8,820 bases of DNA from Candidatus Bathyarchaeota archaeon RBG_13_60_20 (GTDB lineage Archaea > Thermoproteota > Bathyarchaeia > TCS64). Location of the stretch: positions 1 through 8,820 of the forward strand of contig MEZG01000032.1 of assembly GCA_001775965.1 (NCBI GenBank). The letters run 5' to 3'. Under the pieces are notes generated by a model. It saw nothing but the letters and a program-made list of their open reading frames with translations. It ran no database searches and was not told where the DNA came from. The position numbers were made by a program, and so were the translations under genes. This document shows positions 1 to 6,126 of this stretch, piece by piece; position 1 is the stretch's first letter, and the number at the start of each line of letters is the position of its first letter.

Positions 1-18
1 TGATAAATGCTGTGGGGC

Positions 19-1164
19 TCAGGGGTTGAAGGGCTCCTTGTGGCGGAGGATCACGTCCACAACCTCGGGCCTCATCATGGTCTCGTCGGGCCTCTTCCCC
101 TCCAGCAGGAGGCTCCTCATCTTCGTGCCGCTGTAGTTGACGTGGTCCTCAGGCCCGTGGGGGCATATCTTGTCGTTCTGGGGGCCCCCGCACCTGTTGC
201 AGTGGAAGAAGTTGCGGAAGAAGATGGGCGTGACCCCCAGGTCCGGGTAGTCCTCGAATATCTCCTGAGCCTCAAAGGGCCCGTAGTAGCTGCCGACACC
301 GGCGTGGTCCCTGCCGACGATGAAGTGGCTGCACCCATAGTTCTTCCTGACGATGGCGTGGTGTATAGCCTCCCTGGGACCCGCGTACCTCATCTCCATC
401 TCCAGGGTCACCATGGTGGCGCTGTTCCTCAGGAAGTAGTGCCTGAACGCGGCCTCGTAGGTCTCCAGTATCACCTCGTCCGTGAAGTCCCCCGGCTTCT
501 TCCTGCCTATGAGGGGGTTTATGAAGAGGCCGTCCACGAAGGCCAGGGCCGTCTTCTGGACGTACTCGTGGCCTATGTGGGGCGCGTTCCTGGTCTGGAA
601 CCCGGCCACGGTCCTCCACCCCTTCTCCCTGAAAAGGAACCTGGTCTCCCGGGGCTTGAGGCGGTACCTGGGGTACTTGCCCGGCGACGGGTTGAACACC
701 TCGATGCAGCCGCCCACCAGCGCCGGCCTCATCTCGTGGGTCTTGGCGACTCCCGGGTGGGCGGGGTCCAGTGTCCTGTAGACGCGTTCGCAGTGGGTCT
801 TCCTGTCCCAGCCGTACTTCTCCTGCACGTCGAGTACCGCGAAGCGTTCCCCGTCTTGGGCGAGGGCGAGCCTGTCGCCGACGCTGAAGCCGGATGCCTC
901 CTCCTCGGTGAGGTCCAGCAGTATCGGTATGGTCCAGGGCAGGTCGCAGGCGAGCCGCCCCTTGGCCAGCACGGTCAGGTAGTCGCCCTGGTTTAGGGGG
1001 CCCGCCAGGGGGCTGTAGAGGCCGAAGGCCACGTTCTCCAGGTCCAGGCGGAGCTCCTCGCTCACCTGGACCACGGTCAGCTCGGACGCCTCCTCGGCGG
1101 CCTTCTCAACGCGGTCCGGGGCCGTCAGCCGCTCCACCAGGCGTCCTCCGTGGGGTCTAGGCAT
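19..1164 (-). CDS. sat: Sulfate adenylyltransferase (ATP sulfurylase)
   Basis: This 381-residue protein is a single-function ATP sulfurylase, which catalyses ATP + sulfate = APS + pyrophosphate in the cytoplasm. The N-terminal PUA-like domain spans about residues 1-165 and opens with PHGGRLVERL, typical of full-length archaeal Sat. The catalytic domain follows, with the nucleotide-binding motif QTRNAPHIGHEY (190-201), the GRDHAGVG loop (284-291) and SGTKMR (345-350). C322, C325, C334 and H336 form the zinc site seen in archaeal and Thermus-type enzymes. There is no APS kinase domain. The ATG start lies 6 nt after the stop of the upstream small gene, with a weak GTGA ribosome site overlapping that stop, so the two genes probably share a transcript. 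The sequence cannot show whether the enzyme works in assimilation, sulfate reduction or the reverse, ATP-forming direction; no APS reductase or APS kinase gene is in view. Confidence 0.97.
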   Translation of the reverse strand: MPRPHGGRLVERLTAPDRVEKAAEEASELTVVQVSEELRLDLENVAFGLYSPLAGPLNQGDYLTVLAKGRLACDLPWTIPILLDLTEEEASGFSVGDRLALAQDGERFAVLDVQEKYGWDRKTHCERVYRTLDPAHPGVAKTHEMRPALVGGCIEVFNPSPGKYPRYRLKPRETRFLFREKGWRTVAGFQTRNAPHIGHEYVQKTALAFVDGLFINPLIGRKKPGDFTDEVILETYEAAFRHYFLRNSATMVTLEMEMRYAGPREAIHHAIVRKNYGCSHFIVGRDHAGVGSYYGPFEAQEIFEDYPDLGVTPIFFRNFFHCNRCGGPQNDKICPHGPEDHVNYSGTKMRSLLLEGKRPDETMMRPEVVDVILRHKEPFNP

Positions 1165-1170
1165 GCCAGG

Positions 1171-1374
1171 TCACTCGATGTACCCCAGCTTCCTGAGGCG
1201 CTCCCTTATGAGGGCCTCCTCCTCCTCGCTGTACTCGGCCTCCTCGGGGAACTCGTTCTCCAGCAGGAGCACGAGGTACTCCTCCACGCTCGTGAAGCTC
1301 GTGCCCGCGATCTTCTCCTCCACCTTGGTGTAGAGCTCGCGGGGGATCATCACGGTCACCTTATCATCGCTCAA
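1171..1374 (-). CDS. Small ribbon-helix-helix (CopG/Arc-like) protein upstream of sat
   Basis: This 67-residue protein has an N-terminal beta strand (KVTVMIP, 5-11), a first helix (about 12-23) and a second helix (about 28-40), the order of a ribbon-helix-helix DNA-binding fold. A strongly acidic linker (41-53) and a basic-ended helix closing with RLRKLGYIE follow. It is the first gene of the sat operon. The TTG start is supported by an AGGTG ribosome site 6 nt upstream and by the position of the promoter. An internal GTG at 1359 would remove the start of the DNA-binding strand. A role as regulator of sat or of its own promoter is inference from fold and position. The acidic tail could instead mediate protein contacts. 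Family assignment is moderate because the domain is short and was judged by eye. Confidence 0.85.
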   Translation of the reverse strand: MSDDKVTVMIPRELYTKVEEKIAGTSFTSVEEYLVLLLENEFPEEAEYSEEEEALIRERLRKLGYIE

Positions 1375-1380
1375 CTAATG

Positions 1381-1385
1381 CACCT
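1381..1385 (-). promoter_or_regulatory. Ribosome-binding site fixing the TTG start of the RHH gene
   Basis: On the minus strand AGGTG, a 5-base match to the archaeal Shine-Dalgarno consensus GGAGGTGATC, stands 6 nt before the TTG at 1374. No ATG start exists near it that keeps the first beta strand. Confidence 0.7.
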
Positions 1386-1410
1386 AACCTGATTCAACTC
1401 CACAGGAACC

Positions 1411-1420
1411 TAATATAACT
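1411..1420 (-). promoter_or_regulatory. TATA box of the RHH-sat operon
   Basis: The minus strand reads AGTTATATTA. A start of transcription about 25 bp downstream, near 1389, would give a leader of about 15 nt that just includes the AGGTG ribosome site. The placement is inferred from archaeal promoter spacing. Confidence 0.6.
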
Positions 1421-1423
1421 GTT

Positions 1424-1459
1424 ACCAATACTCCACCAATACATATAGGCGCATATTGG
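1424..1459. repeat. Cluster of three CCAATA boxes in the divergent promoter region
   Basis: ACCAATAC occurs at 1424-1431 and again at 1435-1442, exactly 11 bp apart, about one helical turn. The inverted half TATTGG follows at 1454-1459, so the second and third copies form a loose inverted repeat. The cluster lies just upstream of the TATA box of the RHH-sat operon and about 25-55 bp upstream of that of aIF2-gamma. Tandem copies in helical phase suit a dimeric regulator, but binding is inference. Confidence 0.5.
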
Positions 1460-1480
1460 CTCAGCGTCCCCGGGGATATG

Positions 1481-1488
1481 TATTTAAG
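1481..1488 (+). promoter_or_regulatory. TATA box of the aIF2-gamma/PIN operon
   Basis: TATTTAAG is a good archaeal TATA box. Transcription would begin near 1508-1511, giving a leader of about 20 nt that ends with GGGGAG and the AUC codons where aIF2-gamma begins. This spacing argues against any start further upstream, such as the ATG at 1478 that lies against the TATA box. Confidence 0.7.
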
Positions 1489-1517
1489 AGAACGCTGCGT
1501 AGTGAATCCAGCTTATA

Positions 1518-1523
1518 GGGGAG
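1518..1523 (+). promoter_or_regulatory. Ribosome-binding site before the non-canonical aIF2-gamma start
   Basis: GGGGAG, continuing as ATCC, resembles the archaeal Shine-Dalgarno sequence GGAGGTGATCC. It stands 4 nt before ATC at 1528 and 7 nt before ATC at 1531. It overlaps the in-frame stop TAG at 1516-1518, so translation must begin after it. It marks 1528 or 1531 as the likely initiation codon. Confidence 0.6.
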
Positions 1524-1530
1524 ATCCATC

Positions 1531-2769
1531 ATCGCCAAGCTACCGCGTCAACCGGAGATCAACATCGGCACCATCGGCCACGTGGACCACGGCAAGACCA
1601 CCCTGGTTCAGGCCCTCACGGGGCAGTGGGCGAGCCGCCACAGCGAGGAGCTCAAGCGCGGCATCACCATCAAGCTGGGGTACGCCGACGCGGCTATATA
1701 CAAGTGCCCGAGCTGCGATGACCCCGAGTGCTACTGCGTCTCCAAGGATTGCCCCAAGTGCGGAGGGGAGGCCGAGCTCCAGCGCGCGGTGAGCTTCGTG
1801 GACGCCCCAGGCCACGAGATACTGATGGCGACCATGCTGAGCGGCGCAGCCGTGATGGACGGGGCCATCCTGGTCATCGCGGCCAACGAGCAGTGCCCCC
1901 AGCCCCAGACCAGGGAGCACCTGGCCGCCATCGAGGCCGTGGGGCTCAGGAACCTGATCATCGTCCAGAACAAGATCGACCTGGTCTCCCAGGAGGACGC
2001 GCTCAAGAACTATGGGCAGATCAAGGCGTTCATCAAGGGCAGCATAGCTGAGAAGGCGCCCATAGTACCCGTCTCGGCGCAGCAGGAGATCAACATCGAC
2101 CTCCTTGTCCAGGCCATGGAGAGGCACCTGCCCACGCCGGAGCGGGACTCCAGTCTGTCGCCCCGAATGTACATCATCAGGAGCTTCGACGTGAACAAGC
2201 CGGGGACCATGGTGGAGGACATCGTGGGGGGCGTCCTGGGGGGAAGCATCACCCAGGGCAGCTTCAGGATGGGGGACGAGGTGGAGATCAGGCCTGGCCT
2301 ACCCACCAGGCAGAAGAACAAAATCAAGATGCGTGAGCTATTCACCGAGATCACCAGCCTCCACGTGGGCGGCACAGCCGTGGAGGAGGCCATGCCGGGC
2401 GGGCTGGCGGGCGTGGGCACCATGCTCGACCCGTCATTAACCAAGAGCGACGGACTGGTGGGCAGCCTAGTAGGCAAGCCCGGCACCCTGCCCCCCGTCC
2501 TTGAGAAGCTAGTCCTCGACTACGAGCTCTTCGAGAACGTGGTAGGGAGCAAGGAAGGCGAGAAGGTGGCCAGGGTGGCCAAGGGCGAGAAGCTCCTCCT
2601 TAACGTGGGGACGGCCAAGACCATGGGCGACGTCGTCGAGATCAAGAAGTCCGCCATGGAGGCGAGCCTCAGCATCCCCGTTTGCGCGGACACGGGCAGC
2701 CGCGTCGCCATAAGCAGGCGCATGGGGGGGCGCTGGAGGCTCATCGGCGTGGGCACCATAAGTGGCTGA
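1531..2769 (+). CDS. eif2g: Translation initiation factor aIF2 subunit gamma (start codon non-canonical)
   Basis: This is the GTPase subunit of archaeal IF2, which with the alpha and beta subunits carries initiator Met-tRNA to the small ribosomal subunit. From 1531 it has 412 residues, close to the 415 of Sulfolobus. The N-terminus IAKLPRQPEINIGTIG aligns with the family. G1 is GHVDHGKT (16-23), and switch 1 contains RGITIKLGYADA. The zinc knuckle is C59-x2-C62 with C74-x2-C77, and two extra cysteines, C67 and C69, lie between. G3 is DAPGH, G4 is NKID and G5 begins SA. Two beta-barrel domains end in GRWRLIGVGTISG. In frame, between the TAG at 1516 and the GTG at 1582, there is no ATG, GTG, TTG or CTG. 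The GTG at 1582 encodes the valine inside G1 and would delete the first beta strand. The start at 1531 (or 1528) is therefore inferred from homology and the ribosome site. A sequencing error turning ATG into ATC is the main alternative. Confidence 0.95.
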   Translation: MAKLPRQPEINIGTIGHVDHGKTTLVQALTGQWASRHSEELKRGITIKLGYADAAIYKCPSCDDPECYCVSKDCPKCGGEAELQRAVSFVDAPGHEILMATMLSGAAVMDGAILVIAANEQCPQPQTREHLAAIEAVGLRNLIIVQNKIDLVSQEDALKNYGQIKAFIKGSIAEKAPIVPVSAQQEINIDLLVQAMERHLPTPERDSSLSPRMYIIRSFDVNKPGTMVEDIVGGVLGGSITQGSFRMGDEVEIRPGLPTRQKNKIKMRELFTEITSLHVGGTAVEEAMPGGLAGVGTMLDPSLTKSDGLVGSLVGKPGTLPPVLEKLVLDYELFENVVGSKEGEKVARVAKGEKLLLNVGTAKTMGDVVEIKKSAMEASLSIPVCADTGSRVAISRRMGGRWRLIGVGTISG

Positions 2770-3163
2770 TTTGCCCGCCACAGTAATCTTCGACACCAAC
2801 TTTCTCCTCGTGCCCATACGGTTCGGTGTGGACGTTTTCGCCGAGGCCGAGAGGGTTCTAAACCAGCTCGTGGACCCGGCCGTGACCCCGGGCGTCCTCC
2901 GGGAGCTGGAGCAGCTCAGGCAGGGCGCGGCCCCCGGCTTTGAGAGGGAGCTGGACTTCGCGTTGTCCCTTGCGTCAAGGTGCAGGGTCATCGGCCACGA
3001 CCTCTTGGAGGGCGAGACGGTGGACGACTCCCTGGTCAGGCTCGCGTCCGCGGGGGGCTACGTGGTGGCCACCACCGACTCCGAGCTCAAGAAGAAGCTG
3101 AGGCGCTCGGGCGTCAAGGTGCTCATCCTCCGCCAAAGAAGGTACCTCCAGCTGGTAGGCTGA
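2762..3163 (+). CDS. PIN-domain ribonuclease, Fcf1/Utp24-like (UPF0129/COG1412 type)
   Basis: This 133-residue protein is a single PIN domain. Metal-binding acidic residues are visible at D11 (VIFDTN), E48 (LRELE), D88/D89 (TVDDSLVRLA) and D106 (ATTDSELKKKLR). The C-terminal pattern VLILRQRRYLQL is typical of the archaeal Fcf1-like family, related to the eukaryotic nuclease that cuts pre-18S rRNA. It has no zinc ribbon, so it is not Nob1. The GTG start lies 8 nt before the end of the aIF2-gamma gene, so translation is probably coupled. The placement behind aIF2-gamma is common in archaea and favours a housekeeping role in RNA processing over a VapC toxin; no antitoxin gene adjoins it. The substrate is not known from the sequence. 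Confidence 0.9.
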   Translation: MADLPATVIFDTNFLLVPIRFGVDVFAEAERVLNQLVDPAVTPGVLRELEQLRQGAAPGFERELDFALSLASRCRVIGHDLLEGETVDDSLVRLASAGGYVVATTDSELKKKLRRSGVKVLILRQRRYLQLVG

Positions 3164-3197
3164 GACCCCCATTGAACCCATGTCAGCTTCAGGCATC

Positions 3198-3205
3198 CCA
3201 TAAAA
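3198..3205. repeat. Left copy of target-site duplication
   Basis: CCATAAAA abuts the left terminal inverted repeat and is repeated exactly at 3344-3351. The match extends to nine bases, CCCATAAAA, if the last C of the right terminal repeat is counted. Confidence 0.65.
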
Positions 3206-3343
3206 GTACGTGTTTAGCTCGATACTCTTCGATGTAAAGTTCAACTTTGAACAGTTTATTTTGACGTTTCCACGAAAAAGATAGCAGAAATTACATAAAA
3301 ACTGTTAAAATTTTTAATTTTTTACTCCAAGCTAAACACGTAC
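3206..3343. mobile_element. Probable MITE: 138 bp, 14-bp terminal inverted repeats
   Basis: GTACGTGTTTAGCT at 3206-3219 is repeated as a perfect reverse complement, AGCTAAACACGTAC, at 3330-3343. The pair is flanked by the direct repeat CCATAAAA at 3198-3205 and 3344-3351, as expected for an 8-bp target-site duplication. The interior has no plausible gene. The whole element is about 30 percent GC, whereas the flanking genes are strongly GC-rich. Inside are a second 8-bp inverted repeat, AACAGTTT (3250-3257) and AAACTGTT (3299-3306), and a small palindrome, GTTCAACTTTGAAC (3239-3252). It is too short to encode a transposase and would need one acting in trans. The parent insertion-sequence family cannot be assigned by eye; several families make 8-bp duplications. 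Confidence 0.72.
3311..3323 (+). terminator. Poly-T tract, possible terminator of the aIF2-gamma/PIN transcript
   Basis: TTTTTAATTTTTT is the longest T-rich run on the plus strand downstream of the PIN gene, about 150 nt past its stop. Archaeal RNA polymerase terminates at such U-tracts without needing a hairpin. It lies inside the probable MITE. Confidence 0.5.
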
Positions 3344-3351
3344 CCATAAAA
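3344..3351. repeat. Right copy of target-site duplication
   Basis: CCATAAAA abuts the right terminal inverted repeat and matches 3198-3205. It continues into the T-rich (minus strand) tail of the ATPase gene, which suggests the element landed in that terminator. Confidence 0.65.
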
Positions 3352-3362
3352 TAATTTAAAAA
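3345..3362 (-). terminator. T-rich terminator of the calcium ATPase gene
   Basis: On the minus strand the sequence reads TTTTTAAATTATTTTATG beginning about 20 nt after the TAG stop of the ATPase gene, a typical archaeal U-rich termination signal. No strong hairpin precedes it. Confidence 0.55.
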
Positions 3363-3380
3363 GGTTAGGTCCCTACGCGT

Positions 3381-6113
3381 CTATCTCCAGCGCAGTATCT
3401 TCCTGCCGTAGAAGACCTCTGGCAGTATCAGCAGGCCGGTCATGGAGGCCCCGAACACGATGGCCCAGTCCGCGGGGTCCGTCAGCCACACCATGCCGAA
3501 CACCCCGAAGTACGGCAGCACTAGGGTGAGGGCCATGGACACCAGGACGGCCCCCAGCAGGAACCTGTTGGACGTGAAGCCGGTCACGAAGGCGTTGTGC
3601 TTCTCGGACCTGCAATTCCACACCACGAAAAGCTCCTGGAGGGAGGCCCGCATGAAGGCCATGGTCCTGGCGGCGGCGAGCTTCTCAGGCGTGAGGGGTC
3701 CCGGCAGCATGTAGTACTGCCAGTAGAAGATGCCGCCCGTCAGGGTGAGCTGAAGCATGAAGGTCGTTACTATGGAGGCGAACCTGCCGTACAGTATCCC
3801 CTCGTCGGGGTTGCGCGGCGGACGCTTCATGACGTCCTCCTCAGGCGGGTCCATGGTGAGGGCCAGGGCCGGGCCGCCGTCCGTGACCAGGTTCAGCCAC
3901 AGGATCATGGCGGGGGTCAGGGGCAGCTCCAGTCCGAGGATGGCGAAGACGCCTATGATGGCCAGCTCGTCGAAGTTGCACCTCATGAGGAAGAAGGAGA
4001 ACTTCCTTATGTTGTCGTATATGGTCCTGCCGCCCTCCACGGCGTTCACTATGGTGGCGAAGTTGTCGTCGGCGAGGACGATGTCCGAGGCCTCCCGGGT
4101 GACGTCTGTGCCGGTGATGCCCATAGAGACGCCTATGTCTGACTGCTTGAGGGCGGGGGCGTCGTTGACCCCGTCGCCGCTCATGGCCACGATGTTGCCC
4201 TGGGCCCGCAGGGCCCTGACGATCTTGATCTTGTGCTCGGGTGAGACCCTGGCGTAGACGTTGACTTTGTTAACGATCCTCGTGTACTCGGCCTCGTCCA
4301 TGGCGTCCAGCTCCGTGCCCGTCAGCACGATGCCCTCCTTGAGGATATTCAGCTCCTTGGCGACGGCCTCCGCCGTTATCCTGTGGTCGCCGGTTATCAT
4401 GACGGTCTTGATGCCGGCCTCGTCACACTTCCTGACGGCGTCCCTGGCCTCGGCCCTGGGCGGGTCGATCATGCCCATGAGCCCGATGAAGACGAGGTCC
4501 CTCTCGATCTCGTCCTCGGTGAGGGCGTCCACGCCCCCCACCGGGAGCCTCCTGTGGGCGACGCCCAGGACGCGGAGGGCCTTGTTGGCCATCCTCTCGT
4601 TGGCCTCGAGGATGGCCCGCCTCTTCGCGTCGTCGAGCTCCACGTCCGCGCCGTCCACCGTCATCATGGCGCTGCGCTCGAGGATGAGCTCGGGGGCGCC
4701 CTTGACGTTGCACGTGAGCGCCTCCCCGCCCGTCCTGTGGACTGTGGTCATGCGCTTCCTCTCTGAGGAGAATGTGACCTCGTGGACGCGGGGGTGCTTT
4801 CGGTCCAGCTCCTCCTTGACGAGGCCGTGTTTGGCGGCCGCGACTATGAGTGCCCCCTCGGTGGTGTCGCCCATGATGGTGCTTCCGTCGTACACGGCGT
4901 TGGAGCATAGAGTCGCAGCCCTGAGGATAAGGTCCAGACTGGGCTCGTCCCCGGGCTTCAGGGGCCTGCCCTCATGGAGGAACTCGCCCTTGGACTCGTA
5001 GCCGACGCCCGTCACGTCGATGGTCTTGCCGTCCACGTAGACCTCCCGGACGGTCATCTCCCCCTTGGTGAGGGTGCCCGTCTTGTCGCTGCATATGACG
5101 GTGACGGCGCCGAGGGTCTCGGCGGAGGAGAGCCTCCTCAGGATGGCGTTCCTCTTGGCCAGCTCCCGGGCGCCCAGGGCCAGGGAGACGGTGACCACGG
5201 CGGGCAGGCCCTCGGGGACCGCCGAGACGGCCAGGGCCACTGAGACCATGAGGGCGTCCAGCGCCATCTCGATGTGGAGTCCGCTCCTGAATATCTCTAT
5301 GACGAAGATGAGTATGACGATGCCTATGATGATCTGGCCCAGCTTCTTGGCGAAGCTCTCCAGCTTCAGCTGGAGGGGTGTCTGCTCCTCCTCGACGCTC
5401 TGCACAAGCTCGGCAATCTTGCCGAACTCGGTGCCCATGCCCGTGCTGGTTACGATGGCCTTGGCGCGGCCGTAGGTGACGTGGGTCCCCATGAAGACTG
5501 TGTTCTTCCTGTCCGCGACGGGGGTGGCCTCGGGGAGGGGCCCAAGCTTCTTGCTGACTGGGGTGGACTCACCTGTGAAGGGGGCCTCCTCCGTCATCAA
5601 TTCCATGGATTCAATGAGCAACGCGTCTGCTGCGACATGATCGCCGGCCTCGATGACCAGTACGTCCCCGGGGACCAACTCCCTTGCGGGTAGTACGGTC
5701 ATCTTCCCGTCGCGGAGGACGTGGGCGCGGGGCGCCTGGAGCTTCTTCATGGCCTCTATGGCCTTCTCTGAGCGGTACTCCTGGACGAACCCGACGACGG
5801 CGTTGAGGATGACTATGGCTCCGATGGTGAGAGCGTCCGCGTACTCGTCGAAAGAGTCGGCCCCTCCTCCGCTCTTGTACCAGCCTATCGCGGCGGAGAG
5901 GACTATGGCGGCAATGAGCATGAGGACGAAGACATCCTTGAACTGGTTGATGAATATCTGCAGGGGCGTTATCCGCTTCCTCTCTACCAGCTCGTTGTAC
6001 CCGTATTTCTTGATCCTGGCCTCGGCTTCGCCCGTTGAGAGGCCGTTCCCGCTGGTCTCAAGCTCCGTCAGCGTCTCTTCGATGTTCCTCGTGTGCCATT
6101 GCTTCTTCTCCAA
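3381..6113 (-). CDS. P-type calcium-transporting ATPase (P2A, SERCA-like)
   Basis: This 910-residue membrane pump has the full P2A architecture: an N-terminal cation-ATPase domain (WHTRNIEETL, from 6), an actuator domain with TGES (180-183), and DKTGT with the phosphorylated Asp at 343. The nucleotide-binding domain has KGAPE (471-475), and the hinge motifs are TGD (574-576) and GDGVNDAP (646-653). About ten membrane helices are expected. By alignment to SERCA the calcium ligands are kept: E301 of PEGLP in helix 4, N713 and E716 in helix 5, N741, T744 and D745 in helix 6, and E827 in helix 8, which supports two calcium sites. It probably exports calcium using ATP; substrate is inferred from these residues. 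The TTG start has a GGTG ribosome site 7 nt upstream, and the N-terminus matches the family. The gene stands alone, convergent with the PIN gene and divergent from the pyrophosphatase gene. Confidence 0.95.
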   Translation of the reverse strand: MEKKQWHTRNIEETLTELETSGNGLSTGEAEARIKKYGYNELVERKRITPLQIFINQFKDVFVLMLIAAIVLSAAIGWYKSGGGADSFDEYADALTIGAIVILNAVVGFVQEYRSEKAIEAMKKLQAPRAHVLRDGKMTVLPARELVPGDVLVIEAGDHVAADALLIESMELMTEEAPFTGESTPVSKKLGPLPEATPVADRKNTVFMGTHVTYGRAKAIVTSTGMGTEFGKIAELVQSVEEEQTPLQLKLESFAKKLGQIIIGIVILIFVIEIFRSGLHIEMALDALMVSVALAVSAVPEGLPAVVTVSLALGARELAKRNAILRRLSSAETLGAVTVICSDKTGTLTKGEMTVREVYVDGKTIDVTGVGYESKGEFLHEGRPLKPGDEPSLDLILRAATLCSNAVYDGSTIMGDTTEGALIVAAAKHGLVKEELDRKHPRVHEVTFSSERKRMTTVHRTGGEALTCNVKGAPELILERSAMMTVDGADVELDDAKRRAILEANERMANKALRVLGVAHRRLPVGGVDALTEDEIERDLVFIGLMGMIDPPRAEARDAVRKCDEAGIKTVMITGDHRITAEAVAKELNILKEGIVLTGTELDAMDEAEYTRIVNKVNVYARVSPEHKIKIVRALRAQGNIVAMSGDGVNDAPALKQSDIGVSMGITGTDVTREASDIVLADDNFATIVNAVEGGRTIYDNIRKFSFFLMRCNFDELAIIGVFAILGLELPLTPAMILWLNLVTDGGPALALTMDPPEEDVMKRPPRNPDEGILYGRFASIVTTFMLQLTLTGGIFYWQYYMLPGPLTPEKLAAARTMAFMRASLQELFVVWNCRSEKHNAFVTGFTSNRFLLGAVLVSMALTLVLPYFGVFGMVWLTDPADWAIVFGASMTGLLILPEVFYGRKILRWR

Positions 6114-6120
6114 GGGTCAG

Positions 6121-6124
6121 CACC
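6121..6124 (-). promoter_or_regulatory. Ribosome-binding site for the TTG start of the ATPase gene
   Basis: GGTG on the minus strand lies 7 nt before the TTG at 6113. No ATG or GTG in frame nearby would fit the conserved N-terminus better. Confidence 0.5.
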
Positions 6125-6126
6125 GC

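Noticed and set aside
1..18. Start or end of another gene beyond sat
   Set aside because: Only 18 bases precede the sat stop; ATTTATC on the minus strand could be a TATA box or terminator piece, but nothing can be supported.
1478..1792. Open frame from ATG 1478 as an upstream start for aIF2-gamma or a separate gene
   Set aside because: It is in another reading frame from aIF2-gamma, the ATG directly abuts the TATA box, and the peptide is low-complexity out-of-frame translation of GC-rich coding sequence.
1582..2769. GTG at 1582 as the aIF2-gamma start
   Set aside because: It encodes the valine in the middle of the G1 loop GHVDHGKT; starting there would delete the first beta strand and part of the nucleotide site, while conserved residues continue upstream in frame. 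No ribosome site precedes it.
3206..3343. The inverted repeats at the PIN-ATPase gap as a simple bidirectional hairpin terminator
   Set aside because: The arms are 110 bp apart and flanked by an exact direct repeat, which fits a transposable element better than a terminator stem; archaeal termination does not need such a structure.
4261..5001. Long antisense open frames over the ATPase and Sat genes (for example 4261-5001 and 7-996)
   Set aside because: They mirror the codon pattern of strongly supported genes in GC-rich DNA and have no ribosome sites or family motifs.
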